Assembly (NCBI GenBank): GCA_958496175.1
Contig: OY292277.1
Span: forward strand, 39,443,050-39,507,049
Source of the DNA: Sisyra terminalis
Taxonomy: Eukaryota; Arthropoda; Insecta; Neuroptera; Sisyridae
Direction of reading: 5' to 3'
DNA length: 64,000 nt
The notes below the pieces were generated by a model. It was not told where the DNA came from. It searched no databases and worked only from the letters and a program-made list of their open reading frames with translations. Below, in pieces: positions 13,401 through 26,018 of the stretch. Positions within the stretch are counted from its first letter, which is position 1. The number at the start of each line of letters is the position of its first letter. The position numbers were made by a program, and so were the translations under genes.

Positions 13401-13962
13401 GATTATTACAGTCTTCAAAAGCAATTCAAAACTGAATTTTTTGTAGTTTTGTGTCATCCAGAAATTTGAACGATTAATTAAATGGTTTATTAAAGTTTGA
13501 TTTTTCGGGTCTTCATTTTTTATTGGTTAGCAGTCTATACTTATATATTTTTTTTCTGTATAACAAAAGTTGGAGAAAATTAATTTAAAAAATGTAAATA
13601 AATATCCACAGCACAAAAAACCAACAAAAACATAAATTTACTGCATAAGCTTTACTAAAATGTTATAAAATTTGATACATTCTATGTTTCATTTGGCCAA
13701 TATTTTTACAATTTCTTGGTTTTGAGATTTATATAATGTATTAATGAATGGACTTAATGGTTGTAATGGGGTATAATGTATTATTGCTCGGTGCATTGAA
13801 GTACAATAAAATTGAAAGTCTTAATTAAAATTCCGATTTCATCATAAAAATCGCTTATTTTGATTAAAACCTTATAAAATTATTTTTAATATTTTTAATC
13901 CACCTCTTTTGTACACCATTGTCCTACTATTTGTCTGAAAACTTTCTCTTATCAATCTAGCC

Positions 13963-14441
13963 CAGTGATTCCCCAAGTTTGAGTCGCGGCTCCTTGGGGA
14001 GTCGCGGTGTCGTCATAAGGATGTCACGAAATATTCATTTTAACAGTTCAGCAAATTTCTTGGAAGTTCCAATTACGGAATTTTTTCAATAATACCTTAC
14101 AGTTGAAATTTGATACCAAAGAACTTTCAAATTTTTAGATATCTTTAAAAGAGGAGTACTCACTGCTTAGTGGTAAAGCCCATCGAATATTAAATCCATT
14201 CCCAACATCCTATTTGTGCGATGCTAGTTTTTGGCGGTCGTGGTAATAAAGAGTAAATATCACTCGAAAATAAACGTTGAAAAAGAAATAAGAGACAAAT
14301 GGATAATCGCTTTTAAAAAGGGAAGTTTTCCAATTTCTCAAGAAAGTTAAAAATTAAGAAAAAGATTTGATGTATTGAGGGATCCGTGGAAAATTCGATG
14401 TATTAAGGATGTCACAATCCACAAAAGATTGGGAACCACTG
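13963..14441. mobile_element. hAT-type MITE
   Basis: Left end CAGTGATTCCCCAAGTTTGA and right end GATTGGGAACCACTG form the imperfect inverted termini of a hAT element. The interior has no transposase and contains a local hairpin (GGCTCCTTGGGGAGTC). Flanking 8-mers (ATCTAGCC and AACAAACC) match at 5 of 8 positions, compatible with an old 8-bp target-site duplication but weak. About 479 bp. Confidence 0.6.
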
Positions 14442-17035
14442 AACAAACCAATCATTTGTATTAAATCTAATTGCCATTGTGATAACTATATTACGTCCAA
14501 TTTCACCCAAGTACAACACAATTTTCTCAAATATATGGATTAACTTTCGCGAGAAAACACATTTATTTACACGAAAAAATGAAGTTCTTGACATGGCAAC
14601 GTAGTTGCATGTCCCAATGTCTCTCTTTCCCTCTCTCTCATATACTCTGGTTTGCCGAAACTAGAAACATTCTTTTAAAGTTGAAAAATAGTGCTTTGGA
14701 CTAGCAGAAGTATGTTTCTTTATTTCATTTGTAACAATAACATTTATGTCACAGCATCATGAGAATAGCGCTACAAGCTCGATATATTACTTGTTTTTTT
14801 TTTTTTTTTTGTGAGCTTCAGTTTTCAGCGCTTCATTTTGTTACTTGGAAGAATATTGAACTCAAAAAGTTTGCAAACTCTTTAGATTAAATTGACACCA
14901 ATGTAAAGCTTGATAAATCCATCTCGTCTACTCATTTACGGCAAGTAATAGCTTTTTATTGATTCCACTCACAAAAAAAGCTTGGTTTACATAATTTTCC
15001 TCCACTTAAAAGACACGTAGGATGTGGCGATATTTTCCTTTGTGTTCATAGAGGAAAAGCCCCAATGAAATTCGATATATTCATGGATATTTTTAATTCA
15101 CGTATATTGTAAGGGTTCACGCTGTGTTTTCTTATTATTCTAGAATAATTGGATAACATCAGAGAAAATTATAAAAAAAAATAAGGGTGCTTCCCTTATC
15201 GAGAGTTATAATTTCACAATCATTACGGATATAATTAAATTTTTACTTTTACAATATATCAGGAAAAGAACATCCTAATTTTTCCATCAGAAATATCCAA
15301 TTTAATTTTTTATGATCATAAAAAAAAAAAATATAATTAGTAAGCATAGTTTGACCAATTTTTGCTTATTTTTTTTGTTAAAAATTATTTAATTTGTCAC
15401 ATATAAGACTGGCATGAACATAAAACTTTGAAACTTTAAAAAACATAACCGAATAGCTGACACCTGGGACTTCACTTGCATGTCATACAACTATTTCAAA
15501 AACATCTTCAAATTTGTCATTGTCATGAAGAATTGAAACCATACCAAATTTTACTGCTAAAAAAATTTTCTTTCAGTAAAATTGGTTTGTACTTTTTCAT
15601 TTGAATAAATATTTATTCACTTATAAATATTTTGAATTATTTATAAACAGAGATTAATGAAGTTTAATAAAAAAATATTGTTCAATTACGTACAAATAAA
15701 TGCAACAAATACCAATAGAGTGGTTACGTTCAAAGATCAGCTTTCTTAATTTTTTTTTCAATGTTGTTAGTTGTTGGACTAATATACTACATTACGGAAA
15801 ACACCAAGTGAATTAATAATTATGCTACTCTACTTTAAACAGAAAGTTGCAATGTGGGTTCCTTCATCAAGCCATTCATCCGGCTAGGAATTTATATATA
15901 AAATTCTTTATTGGTCCATTAACAGTACAACTCATTATTTACAAAAATTAAAACCTGGAGTGCCAGAGCAGTTGTTCTTTCCCTCCTACAAAATAAAATT
16001 ATAAGTGAAAACTAAAATATCAAATTCTCTGTTTCTAATGTTGGGAAAAAGGCTAGGAATTAATTTCATATCATCGAATCTTCGTATCAACGAAGTAATG
16101 TATTACTTTTTATATTAAAAAGAACCTTTCACAATATTATTTCACTAAATGATAAAAGGAATAATTTTCTGTAACAATATCCAACATTTCCTCAAAATTC
16201 GATAAGCTGTTTTTTAGTTCAAAAAAGATGTAGGTAACAGAAATTTGAAAAACGCACAAATTCAAAATATGAAATATTAGTCCCAAAATTTGATCAAGTA
16301 TTTAAATTTTTTGACTGATTTTATGATTTTAATTATTAATTTAAATGTTAGCATTATGCTCTATTATTTTATGTATTTTTTTTGCTAAAAAAGCTTAACT
16401 TTTCTTTAAGCTTTTTACGCAAACAAGGATTGTAGTTTCGTGTAATCGGAATCAGCATTTTCTGATATTATCATCGTCAGCATATATATTTACCGACGTC
16501 TTGGTAAACTTATTATCAATCAATTCTTTTCACTTCCATTTCTTTATTTATCCTTCGAATTAATAGACTACCACATCTGTGCCAATATTTGTCATTTATA
16601 TCTGCATAGTGTCATAACTTTATCCACATTTTGTACTCTGATAACTATAAAACTTTATAAAAAAATAGTTAATAGTAATTTCTGTTGAATCATCGGATAT
16701 CATTGACATATTAACATTGAAAAATTATGAAATGGTTAATACTGATTAAAAATTATAAGTATTATATCTTTATGGAAATCTTTAGATAGTTTATCGTTAA
16801 ATTATCATTAAAAAACCAAAAAAGTATTTCATATAAAATAATAGTATTGATTCCTCAATTTAATTTAGATTTCTTTTTTTTTTGTGGATTATTATGCAAT
16901 TTGTACCAGTTGAGCAATGTGTCGCTATTTCATGGGGGTGATAGCAGGCAATTGATCTTTAGCGGCGTTTAAGTAGCTGGAGGAGTCGAACTTAATTCCT
17001 CTGTCTTTTTTATTTTTTTTATTTGTTGATTGTTC
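14442..17035. other. AT-rich gene-free tract
   Basis: No gene or complete element recognised. Long poly-T/poly-A runs at 14785-14810 and 15313-15335. Confidence 0.4.
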
Positions 17036-17039
17036 TTGA

Positions 17040-17560
17040 TCTTGTGGTCAAGCAACTACTATTTCTTGGAGCTCTTGAAGGAGTTTCCGCTTCAGCCTTC
17101 TTTGATTTATAGTTTCCCCCAAGCCTAGTTCTATTGCACCAGGACAATTTTTCAGGCCGTTAAGGAAATTCCTTGTGAGTTGGATTAGAAAGTCTTTTAT
17201 GTATGGGACGTTCATTTCGTGATGAATTTGGTTGTTTCAGACATACCATGGGGCTTTAGTGATGATTCTCAAGACTCTATTTTGGAACACCTATAAGTCA
17301 TTGTGATTTATCTTTGAGGATGGAAGTCAGACGGCGCAAGAGTATGTGAGAAGTGGTCTAATTTGACTGATTTGTATATCATCATTGAACATTCCATACT
17401 TAGACGAGACCTTCTGTTGATAAGTGGGTATAGTTGGATGAGTCGAGTGTTGGTTTTTCTGATTTACTTGAAATGTGGCTTTGCCAGGTTAATTTCGAGT
17501 CCAAAAGTATGCCCAAATATTAACAGGCGTTTTTTTCTCACTCCACGGATTTCCATGTGA
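17040..17560 (-). pseudogene. Jockey-like LINE reverse transcriptase C-terminal fragment, frameshifted
   Basis: Minus-strand translation yields YPLINRRSRLS, then in another frame VFQNRVLRIITKAPWYV. These are the conserved C-terminal blocks of Jockey-type reverse transcriptases, usually YPLI-(N/G)R-S-LS and FQ-K-LR-I--APWYV. The frame changes between blocks and upstream catalytic motifs are absent. It is related to, but clearly different from, the copies at 34699-35581 and 52400-53265. Confidence 0.8.
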
Positions 17561-17734
17561 TCCAGCACGATAGGCTCTGTTTTCTGCTTTCCTGTTTTCA
17601 TGGAATCGTTTATTTTGTTTCATTCATTTATTTTATATTTAAAATTACTTTATTCATAGAATGGTATTAAGAAATTCAATGATTTTTAACTATAACGTAA
17701 AGTTTGACATGAGCTTACAATTTTAGTAATATCT

Positions 17735-18100
17735 TTACTCATTCATTGATTTGAATACAAGCCTACCACAAACCAAGTTACTGAGGTGGTCTTTTCGAAG
17801 CTGTTTGGTGCTGAGCTTAAATTTTGTAACGAGCAAATTTTCAATACCAATGTATTTATGAGTTGTTATAACTCTAGCGTTTTTGAAGACCTTAAAAATT
17901 ATAATATCCGGGTGAATAACAACCCACATTTCGAAAACGTCAGTTTTGATCTTTTGCCTCTGGGTATGAATCCATCCTTCCATCCTGTATAAAACAATAG
18001 GAAATACATAGTGCTTGGTCATTTTAATCGTAGCTGAAGTTTTAAAATTTGATCACCAAAGATTTTTTTAATCTTTGTGAAAATTCCTCTAGCTAGCATA
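17735..18100 (-). pseudogene. RTE-like LINE reverse transcriptase fragment, broken
   Basis: Minus-strand reading gives ARGIFTKIKKIFGDQ (about 18045-18095) and, after a stop, YVFPIVLYRMEGWIHTQ and FEMWVV. The order matches the RTE-like fragment at 6346-6669, which has PRGIFTKMIKIFVDR and YGFPSVLYGMEE. The region downstream of FEMW is diverged. Dead copy. Confidence 0.75.
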
Positions 18101-19954
18101 AATAGAGTTTATAAATAGTATAAATAAAGAAGAGTAGATAATACTCGTATGTATCTCTTTTCGGATCTCAAAAAATTATCAATCTTCGATTCGAAATTTT
18201 GTGAATAATGAAAAAAGTAAGCAAAAGTCTATAAAAAAGTCATAAAAGTCATAAAGTAAAGACTACGGTGTCATCCGTTTTCTAGTTTGTGGCATCTTAA
18301 ATACAAAATAAAACAACATTGAATGGTTGGGGAATAGGAATAGGAACACCAGTAGCTCCCATTATCCGAACGGTAACTATCTTGAAATAATGAATCTAAC
18401 TTTAAAAAAATCGTTTACCAATTTATCTTCCACTTTAATTGTAAGAAATATGAAATTACACATGTAATCTAAAAATGCAAGAGAATATTAAAAGTTTCAA
18501 GGTACCTACGTAATTTGATTCCGATATTTAGCACTTTTTATAGCGATGTCTAGTGAAACTTACTTGTTCTCATTATTGCCATGTGCACAAAACTGAGCTG
18601 GTTATCGTTAATTGCGTAATATTACAGAATGTTCCCGAATCTTTACGTGTCATTTTCGCGAAAAATTTTCATCCCGTTTTGCTAGCTTTCATAACACCCC
18701 ACTCCCCTATTCCTACTTAATGTTTGAAATCTCGGATTCAGTTTCAATGATAAAACAATTGTAAAATTGTAAGTGAAGTTTCGTCTTTTTTCATACTTAT
18801 TTTTTTCTCATAACAAAGGGTGAACAATCAGAAAACTGAATTGAAAAATTAAAATGAAAGAAAAAATCAATTGAATAGTTTTTATAATTCGATATAAATC
18901 GATTCAATTTTTTATAATACTTAAAATTTTTGTATAATATTTTATGTAAAATAATGTTTAAAATATTTCTTTGTACTTAAATTAATAGCATTTGCTGCCT
19001 TCTGCTTTTCCTTGATTTAAAGCTTTTCGGTTGAATATCTCAAAATAGAGTACGGCAACAATATAAAAGTAAAATAAAAATCCCTTTTTAGCTTATAAAG
19101 CTTTATAGTTTTTTTTCTTCTTTTTTTGAAAAATATTAAAACGTCCAAGCGTTCGTAAGTAGAGCAAACATAAAAATATATTCATAGAATACATTAATTT
19201 CGTATGCACACAATTTTGTATTTATTTATGCAAATACCTTTAAAGAAGAGACGATGAAAAGACGCAAAACGACGCAACACAAACACGTTTTATTACAATA
19301 TTTCTACAATTTAAAATAGTCAAAATGATTGTGTCGGGAATCATTTTGAAACGCATTAAAACTTAAAAAATGGCCACTTGCACGTGAATTGCGCATTTCA
19401 TCCCAAAAGGCTCCATCTCCCTCCGCTGTTTGGTCGAAAGCTCTGCTCTATTTCTGTTTTTGTCAGAGTCTTGAACATTGTCCAAAGTTATTAAGAAAAA
19501 TTTCAGCTTACGAGTTTTACGACCAAATAAAATGGGGTTTAGTGGCTAATGTATATGTGTTTCTTTATCTCGTGATTAAAATTTTAGTTGCCGTTCTCTG
19601 TGCATGTAGATGCAATTACATGAAATGTATAATGCAATATTTTGTATATTCAACGAATAGAAGCACGTACCGAGGAGGATCTATCTATGTTTGGAATAAA
19701 GTAAGTAAAGAATTAAATAGAAAGTCGGCGAATATAACTAGCTATATATAATATGAGTGCATTTGCTAAAACTTTTAAATTAAAAAAATCAGCTTTTATA
19801 TGCAATTTGTAGATAATTACCTTATTAAAATTAATGAAAGCTTCTGTTTCTTAAAAAACAAATGTGTTATATGCCTTATACTTAATCGATCTACTTACTA
19901 ATTCTATTTATTATTCATAGAAACTAACATTAAAACTAATCATAATATACTAAG
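18101..19954. other. Gene-free tract with one unplaced ORF
   Basis: The only notable frame is 19389-19751 (+), 120 residues with a hydrophobic stretch around residues 50-70 (VYVFLYLVIKILVAVLC). It matches no family I know and lacks promoter or splice support. Confidence 0.35.
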
Positions 19955-20036
19955 AAGCCTACTGGTAGCCGAGTGGTCTAGGTGACCGCTCCAAAACTAG
20001 TAGGTACTGGGTTCGATCCTCGCCAAAAATTATGGT
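19955..20036 (+). mobile_element. tRNA-derived SINE head
   Basis: Contains a Pol III A box (TAGCCGAGTGG, 19966-19976) and B box (GGTTCGATCC, 20010-20019) at tRNA-like spacing. No matching acceptor stem closes the molecule, so it is not a working tRNA gene. Diverged copies of the same head (GTGGTCAAGGTNACCGCT, CCAAAACT) lie at 58725-58800 and 48570-48630, which marks a dispersed SINE family. Confidence 0.65.
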
Positions 20037-20940
20037 ATGGGAACACGGGGTGGAATGGAGCACCGGGGCGGGATGGGAAATGGAATTAGCGCTTGCTACA
20101 GGAGACAAAAACTCGTAAAAATCATACTCGATGTTCAATTAACTGTGCTGCATTATAAGAAGTGGCTATATCCAGTAAAGGGTGCAGTTGTTTTTATTTT
20201 TATCAAAAGTCGAAATAAATGTTTCTGAATTCTAATTTTTGCAAAGTAACACTAAAGTAATAATACTATGTACTATTTTTTGATTGAATATTAACATAAC
20301 ATGTTTGTTACAACATACTGTTGACTAACTAAAAGTCTAGTGATAGTTAAAATATAACCAATATCTCCTGCCATAATAGTCGTGCTTGTGTGAAAGGTGC
20401 TTTGGGGGACAATTGGTGGGGCGGAATGGGATACACCATTCAGTTAGTATTTCCCATTCAGATAGGGATTTTTTTTTATCAGAAGATAGTGCGTATATAT
20501 TTAAGGAAAACTAGCCGATAGTCCATATATAAGACAGTCGGAAGATGCAGAGGTAATCAGTTTATACTGCCAGAATTTATACTCCAAATCTAATGAAAGC
20601 TAGTGTTCCTGGAGTATTTGTCAAAAATGGGCACATTTGGCATGAGCTGGGCTAAAGAGTGACGACGATGAAAGTGGCTTCATCTATGTGGCGAACTATG
20701 CCAATAAGAAGTATCCCATTGTGCCCCAGGGTGTGGGGCAGAATGGGAAATATCCATTTGTTTTTGAAACCTAAATTTTTAATATTAATTATTAATTGAA
20801 ATCAATAAAACCTTTTTTTATTTGTAAAGAATGAATTAAATAAATATATAAATTACAAAACAATGAGATTGTTTCTTTAAACCTCTCGTAAATTGTAATT
20901 AAAGCTTAGGTACCCCGTTCCGCCCCAGGTTCCCCTAATT
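20037..20940 (+). mobile_element. pogo/Tigger-like DNA transposon remnant
   Basis: Repeated GGGGCGGAATGGG-type sequence occurs near 20060 and at 20421, and inverted at 20911-20938 (GTACCCCGTTCCGCCCCAGG). The terminal pair at about 20397-20445 and 20911-20939 forms imperfect inverted repeats; the right end is followed by TA. Between them (about 20570-20760) a plus-strand reading with two stops gives C.WSICQKWAHLA.AGLKSD and ESGFIYVANYA. This is the C-terminal Cys/His segment (CxxCQ-WAH-CAG) of pogo/Jerky-type transposases. The DDE catalytic core is absent, so the copy is dead. Confidence 0.6.
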
Positions 20941-21093
20941 ATTAATTATTATGTAATCTAGAAGTCGCTCATGATCATGCTCAATCATGCTGTTTATGAG
21001 ACTATTCAATACATTTTAAAAATATACTAAGAATAAAAATATTTTTTTCTCATTTTCCCTCAAGCTTCTTAGATATTTTAATGACTTTTTGAC

Positions 21094-23729
21094 ATGTGGA
21101 ATATGCAATCGATTTCTCGTTTTCCATTACGTTATCAACTATTTCAAAATGTATTGCCAAATTCAATCAATTCGGTTTTGTGGAAAAAACATTATGCAAC
21201 TGAGGCAGCTCCTAAGGTCCTTGAACGTGAAGCTGTTAAGCGCCCATACTCGCCTCTTGGAAAAGGGGATTCAAAAATGGAATATGTCATGTTACGACTT
21301 GATGATCTTTTGAATTGGGGACGAAAATGTTCCATTTGGCCAATGACTTTTGGTTTAGCATGTTGTGCTGTAGAAATGATGCATTTTGCGGCGCCAAGAT
21401 ATGATATGGATCGGTATTACACATAATTTACGGTATGAAAAGTTTGATTGATAAAAATGCATGGTTTTTAGCTATGGGGTGGTGTTTCGAGCATCCCCTA
21501 GACAAACGGATTTAATTATTGTGGCAGGAACAGTAACTAATAAGATGGCGACTGCTTTGCGAAAAGTTTACGATCAAATGCCAGAGCCACGCTATGTTAT
21601 TTCTATGGGAAGTTGTGCCAATGGTGGCGGTTATTATCATTACTCCTATGCTGTCGTTAGGTAAGAATTGTAAAATAAAATATTATATGTGTTGGACGTT
21701 GGTGCTACGAAAATAATTTTTTTTGATAACTTTGGTACCAAATTTTTTCAGTAATAATTAATCTTTGATAAGACAAAAAAAAAACAGCTTTTTTAAAACG
21801 AATTTTGTTTGTAATTACTTCAAACTTAATATTCAAAGTAAACATAAACGCTTATGAATCTCATATAATCACACAATCTTAATGTTTTTTATTCAAAGTG
21901 ATTTAAATGATTCAAAATTTTGTGATTTTTCATTATAGTACATATTTTCAACTTCAGCTCTCAAATTACACAAAAATCACCAAAATAAGTATTGCTAGTG
22001 GTATCGACTGAATTGATATAAAATGAGAGACGCTTTTTGCCAAAAAAAATAGCGATTTTTTTCCATGACTCCTAAACGCTCCAAAAGTTATCCAACGAAT
22101 CAAAAGTTTAATCGATTGGGATTACTTTAAAGAAAACAGGTATTTTAAGAAAGTTGACTTTTGGATAAAGCTAATATATCAGTGTTTTGATCAGCGTAAG
22201 GGCAGTCTGGCTGCCATTACAAGTTGCATTTATTTTTACAAATAAAATTTGCAAAAATTGGACACAAGAAATTCATTTTTTTGTTTATTAACATTTATTT
22301 GATATAGCAAACATTAATTTATCAAAACCAGACGTTTTCATTGTTGCTAACAATGTGCCAGATGCAATTTTATATTAAAAAAAAATATTTTTTCAAAGTA
22401 TTTCCATATCCATATTCAAAATTTCAATATTCAATTTGTCATACGCTCCTTTGATTCAGATATTCTGATCATACTATACTTTTATACACATCATTTAAAC
22501 GTCTTTTTAAATCTATGCCAATCTAAACATTAAATGCTATATAAATTTGAGTTAATAAAATTAACTATATGTTATTAAAAAAAGAAAGATTTTCTTGCGA
22601 ACATTTCTTTAATATTTTGTTGTATTATCTGTACAAACATGATGACCATAAATAAATGCAATTTGTACTGCCCTTACGCTGACCGAAAGACCGACGGGGT
22701 AGCAATATCGTATTATATAGCTATTTAGCTTTTACTAAATATTTAAGTATTGCTTGTAACTAATGAATACATTTTTTGAGAGAACTTAATTTCGAAAAAA
22801 AGTCTCCCCCACTCTCCTTGTAGGTTATTAACTATTCCTTTTTTGTTCGTTTTTTTAAAGCAAAGGTTACCAAATTTTAATTTAATTTAATACTTATAGA
22901 GGAATCAAATATTTTTAAATCTTTTTATATTTGACAATTCTGCAGTAAAATAAAGTTTTGGTACTTGAACATTGTTTTTATAAATATTTGTTATATATCA
23001 TACTTTATATTATGCTGCAAAAAATAGTTGTATTAATCACTTTGATATAAAAAAACATTCGTGATATGAATACAGTTGTACATGTAGTTGAATTATGCAG
23101 TTATTGCAAATTCAAGCTTAATTGATTCCAATCTTTCTAAAACGATTTTAATACTCATATATTTTGTGCCGTAATTTGATTACAAAAACAATCATTTATT
23201 TTAATCTAAAGTGTGAAAAAATCAGTTAGTAGCTTGAAAGCCAATTTTGGATTATAATATTTGATTTTGTAAAGCAATTACAACAATTACTATACTTTTA
23301 AAGGTACAGAACAATAAAGTTTCTTTTAGTTAGTGCAATTCTATATAAAATAAAAAATTTAAATACTTCAGGGGTCAAAATTGTTTTTGTCTATTTGTAC
23401 ATTGAAAATCGTAAAAAATAAAATAATAAAAATGTTATTAATTCATGGAACCCGGGAACTTCAAAAGCTCGTTTAAAAAATTAATACTTCATAAGTTCAG
23501 TGGACCATTATAGCATATTCATTAAAATTTTAAAACTCAAATCAATCAAGTTAATCAAAAAGTAGAAAATTTAAATATTTTTTTTTTCAGAGGCTGTAAT
23601 CGTTTGATCCCTGTTGATTTTTACATTCCCGGATGTCCACCTACAGCCGAAGCTGTTTTATACACAGTTTTATTACTACAAAAGAAAGTGAAGAGGTCTC
23701 GAAACATATCGCTTTGGTATAGAAAATAA
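21094..23729 (+). CDS. NDUFS7: NADH dehydrogenase [ubiquinone] iron-sulfur protein 7, mitochondrial (PSST / 20 kDa subunit)
   Basis: Nuclear subunit of respiratory complex I, in the hydrophilic arm at the quinone site. It holds Fe-S cluster N2, the last electron carrier before ubiquinone. Exons: 21094-21413, 21472-21660 and 23591-23729; introns of 58 and 1930 bp with GT...AG ends. The product is 215 residues, a normal family length. Residues 1 to about 36 are Arg/Ser/Gln-rich and acid-free, ending KKHYATEA, as in a mitochondrial presequence. The mature part has [16 protein letters not shown] (Cys90, Cys91), [29 protein letters not shown] (Cys155) and [10 protein letters not shown] (Cys185); these four Cys are the N2 ligands. 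It ends LWYRK-stop. Met4 could also start translation. AATAAA follows at about 23766. All key residues are present and the reading frame is intact. Confidence 0.97.
22180..22693. mobile_element. MITE inside NDUFS7 intron 2
   Basis: Inverted termini: TCAGCGTAAGGGCAGT at 22191-22206 and its complement ACTGCCCTTACGCTGA at 22667-22682. Weaker pairing extends outward to about 22180 and 22693 and inward through TTGCATTTATTT. The interior is AT-rich and noncoding. No clear target-site duplication was seen, so the superfamily is not assigned. It lies deep in the intron, away from the splice sites. Confidence 0.7.
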
Positions 23730-25799
23730 CTCATATCGATTATTTTATAAATTTTCAAACATAAAAATAAACTTTTCTTTTCCTTTTTTTTTTCTTTCAT
23801 TGTTTTATTTTTCTCCTCACTAGTTAATTAAGTTCTATTCCAAATGAGGTGAAAAGAAAGCTTTTTTTCTTATTAGCCGTTTATATATCCCTAGTCGAAA
23901 TGAATATATATTTGCATTTAATTCATGAATAATAAATGGTTGACAACAAAAGCTATAAGTATTGATTTACAAAGATGATTATGTACTACAATCTTAGTAA
24001 AACTTGAAGACAAAACAAATATAGTCAACAAACTACGAAATAACATATTATTATCTTAGATATTGTAACTTTCTTTGCGATTCCTTTAATAAAACATAAT
24101 ATTCATTGTACAAAGTCTTTATTAAATAGACTATAATTATTAAATCTAAGAATTCTGACAATTAAATACAACCTTGCGTAGGAACTTTTTCTTATTAATT
24201 TATAAATTTGATTTTGAAACAAAGAAAACAAAGCATACCTAATATTTAAGCTAAATTTTTAAACCTATAATCATGCATTTTGGAGACTAGTATGAGTCAA
24301 TAAAATTAGTTTTTCTTGAGAACAAGTTATCTTTACTTAAAAGGAGGGAAAAATAAGACAATGGAATAGAATAGTGGATGAATCAATTCAATTACAGAGT
24401 AGGACCGAGCAACTTGTTCATTTTGAAATTCAGCAAAAGAAAATAGTAATGCAGACATTTTATTTTTTGAGCAATAGAAAGTAAGACACGAAAAGTTTAT
24501 GTTAATTCAGTTTTTGATAATTTTTTATGTTAATCTACTTCTGATGTTTCATTCAACTATTTCTAGCTTATTGACGAGTATGTTGGCTATAGCCTGCTGA
24601 ATGTTGTTTTTAAGGTAATTCAGGGTCTAGAATAATCGTTGTAAGCGACTGATTTTTAAGCAGCCTCGAAATAAATAATTCCATGAGGCTAAATAAGAAA
24701 ACCGTGCAGATTTCTTCTCAATGAGATGTGAGGTCCTAGGAAGTGTTGCCCCAAAACAGTGCAAAAATTTACATCATCAATGCATGATGATTCTTGAATT
24801 ATTAAAATTCAAAATAAAAAAGTTGCTCTATTTGAAGGTTGAAATAATAAAGCTAACAACAATTTGGTTTTTTGATGCTGTAGATCTAGAGTAGACTTAG
24901 GATATAATGTGCACTCAATTGGGGCACTGCAATTATCCTCAGCACGGATTATAGATACGAAAAGTCCGAAAGGTATAGGCTTTTTCACTATATTCATGTA
25001 AACAATAAAAGACCCAGATCATAGTTCTTTTTTCTGTCACTAAGAGCGCAAGTATTCAGAAAGTACCAAAGGTCACTAAGGTTTTAAGATAATATTCCAA
25101 TCTTGCAAAGCACGAAGGAAAATATGTCAAGATATGGCGCCGCTATTGGTGTGTTTGCAGTCCTAACATAAATCAAAATTATGTACTTTCCATAAGGTAA
25201 CTATGTACATAAGTTAGTTCTTCAGACATTCTTGTGGTAGCTTCATATCTTAACAAATTTCCCATCTTGCAGTAAATTATAATCAGCAGTTTCTAATTAC
25301 AACACGTCCCAAGTAATGATTCAAATGCGTACTCTATAAAGTGTATCGCCTTGTATCGAAACTGGACCTCAAATTGATGCCATTTTTCAAATATTACGTG
25401 TTTCTAAAGTAAAATTTGAAAATAGAAGATAAAAATAATTGTGTTAGCCTCCTAATTGCCTTTTATACTATTTTGTAGGCATACAATAAATGAATAAATG
25501 GCAATTCAAAGAACTAGATAATTTTAGTCCTCCCAAAATGTTACCATCTTCTTCATCTACAGTAGGGACCATAGTTTTGGTACCAAGAGAAGTAATGATC
25601 AGACGCTTTAAACATCGTATTTATAAACTTCTTATTGAAACAAAAGAGTTTAAAACCAGTTTTGTTTTAAGTTCCCAATACTTTGATTGACTTTGGTAAT
25701 AATTAACTAATTCTAATACAAATTTCAAATAAATGCTTACAATCATTATCGAAAATATAAATTATTTTTAAAGATTAAAAAAAGTTAATCTTATCACCT
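23730..25799. other. Intergenic tract between NDUFS7 and the LRR genes
   Basis: Apart from the NDUFS7 poly(A) signal near 23766 I recognise nothing. Small frames at 24809-24997 (-) and 25490-25690 (+) have no family resemblance. Confidence 0.4.
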
Positions 25800-26018
25800 A
25801 AGAAAAAGGGAGATTTCCACAGTTTTAGATATTGTTTGTTCCTTTAACAAATAGTTGGTTAGAAAATTTATGATTTTATTCTGTTTATACACGTTAAAAG
25901 TACAAAACTATTCAATCTTAATAGAATTGAAAAAAAATAATCGGTTATTGATTTCCTTAAAAATTTGAATACAAGCAATATAAAAGTTGAACATTTTAAA
26001 AGAGTTCAAAGTTAATAT

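Noticed and set aside
19389..19751. 120-codon plus-strand frame as a gene
   Set aside because: No recognisable domain; the single hydrophobic stretch is not enough without transcript or conservation evidence.
19964..20020. Possible functional tRNA gene
   Set aside because: A and B boxes are present but no acceptor stem closes the molecule, and diverged copies exist elsewhere, so it is a SINE head.
21089..21313. 74-codon frame overlapping NDUFS7 exon 1
   Set aside because: Different frame, begins at TTG, and the overlapping frame is clearly NDUFS7.
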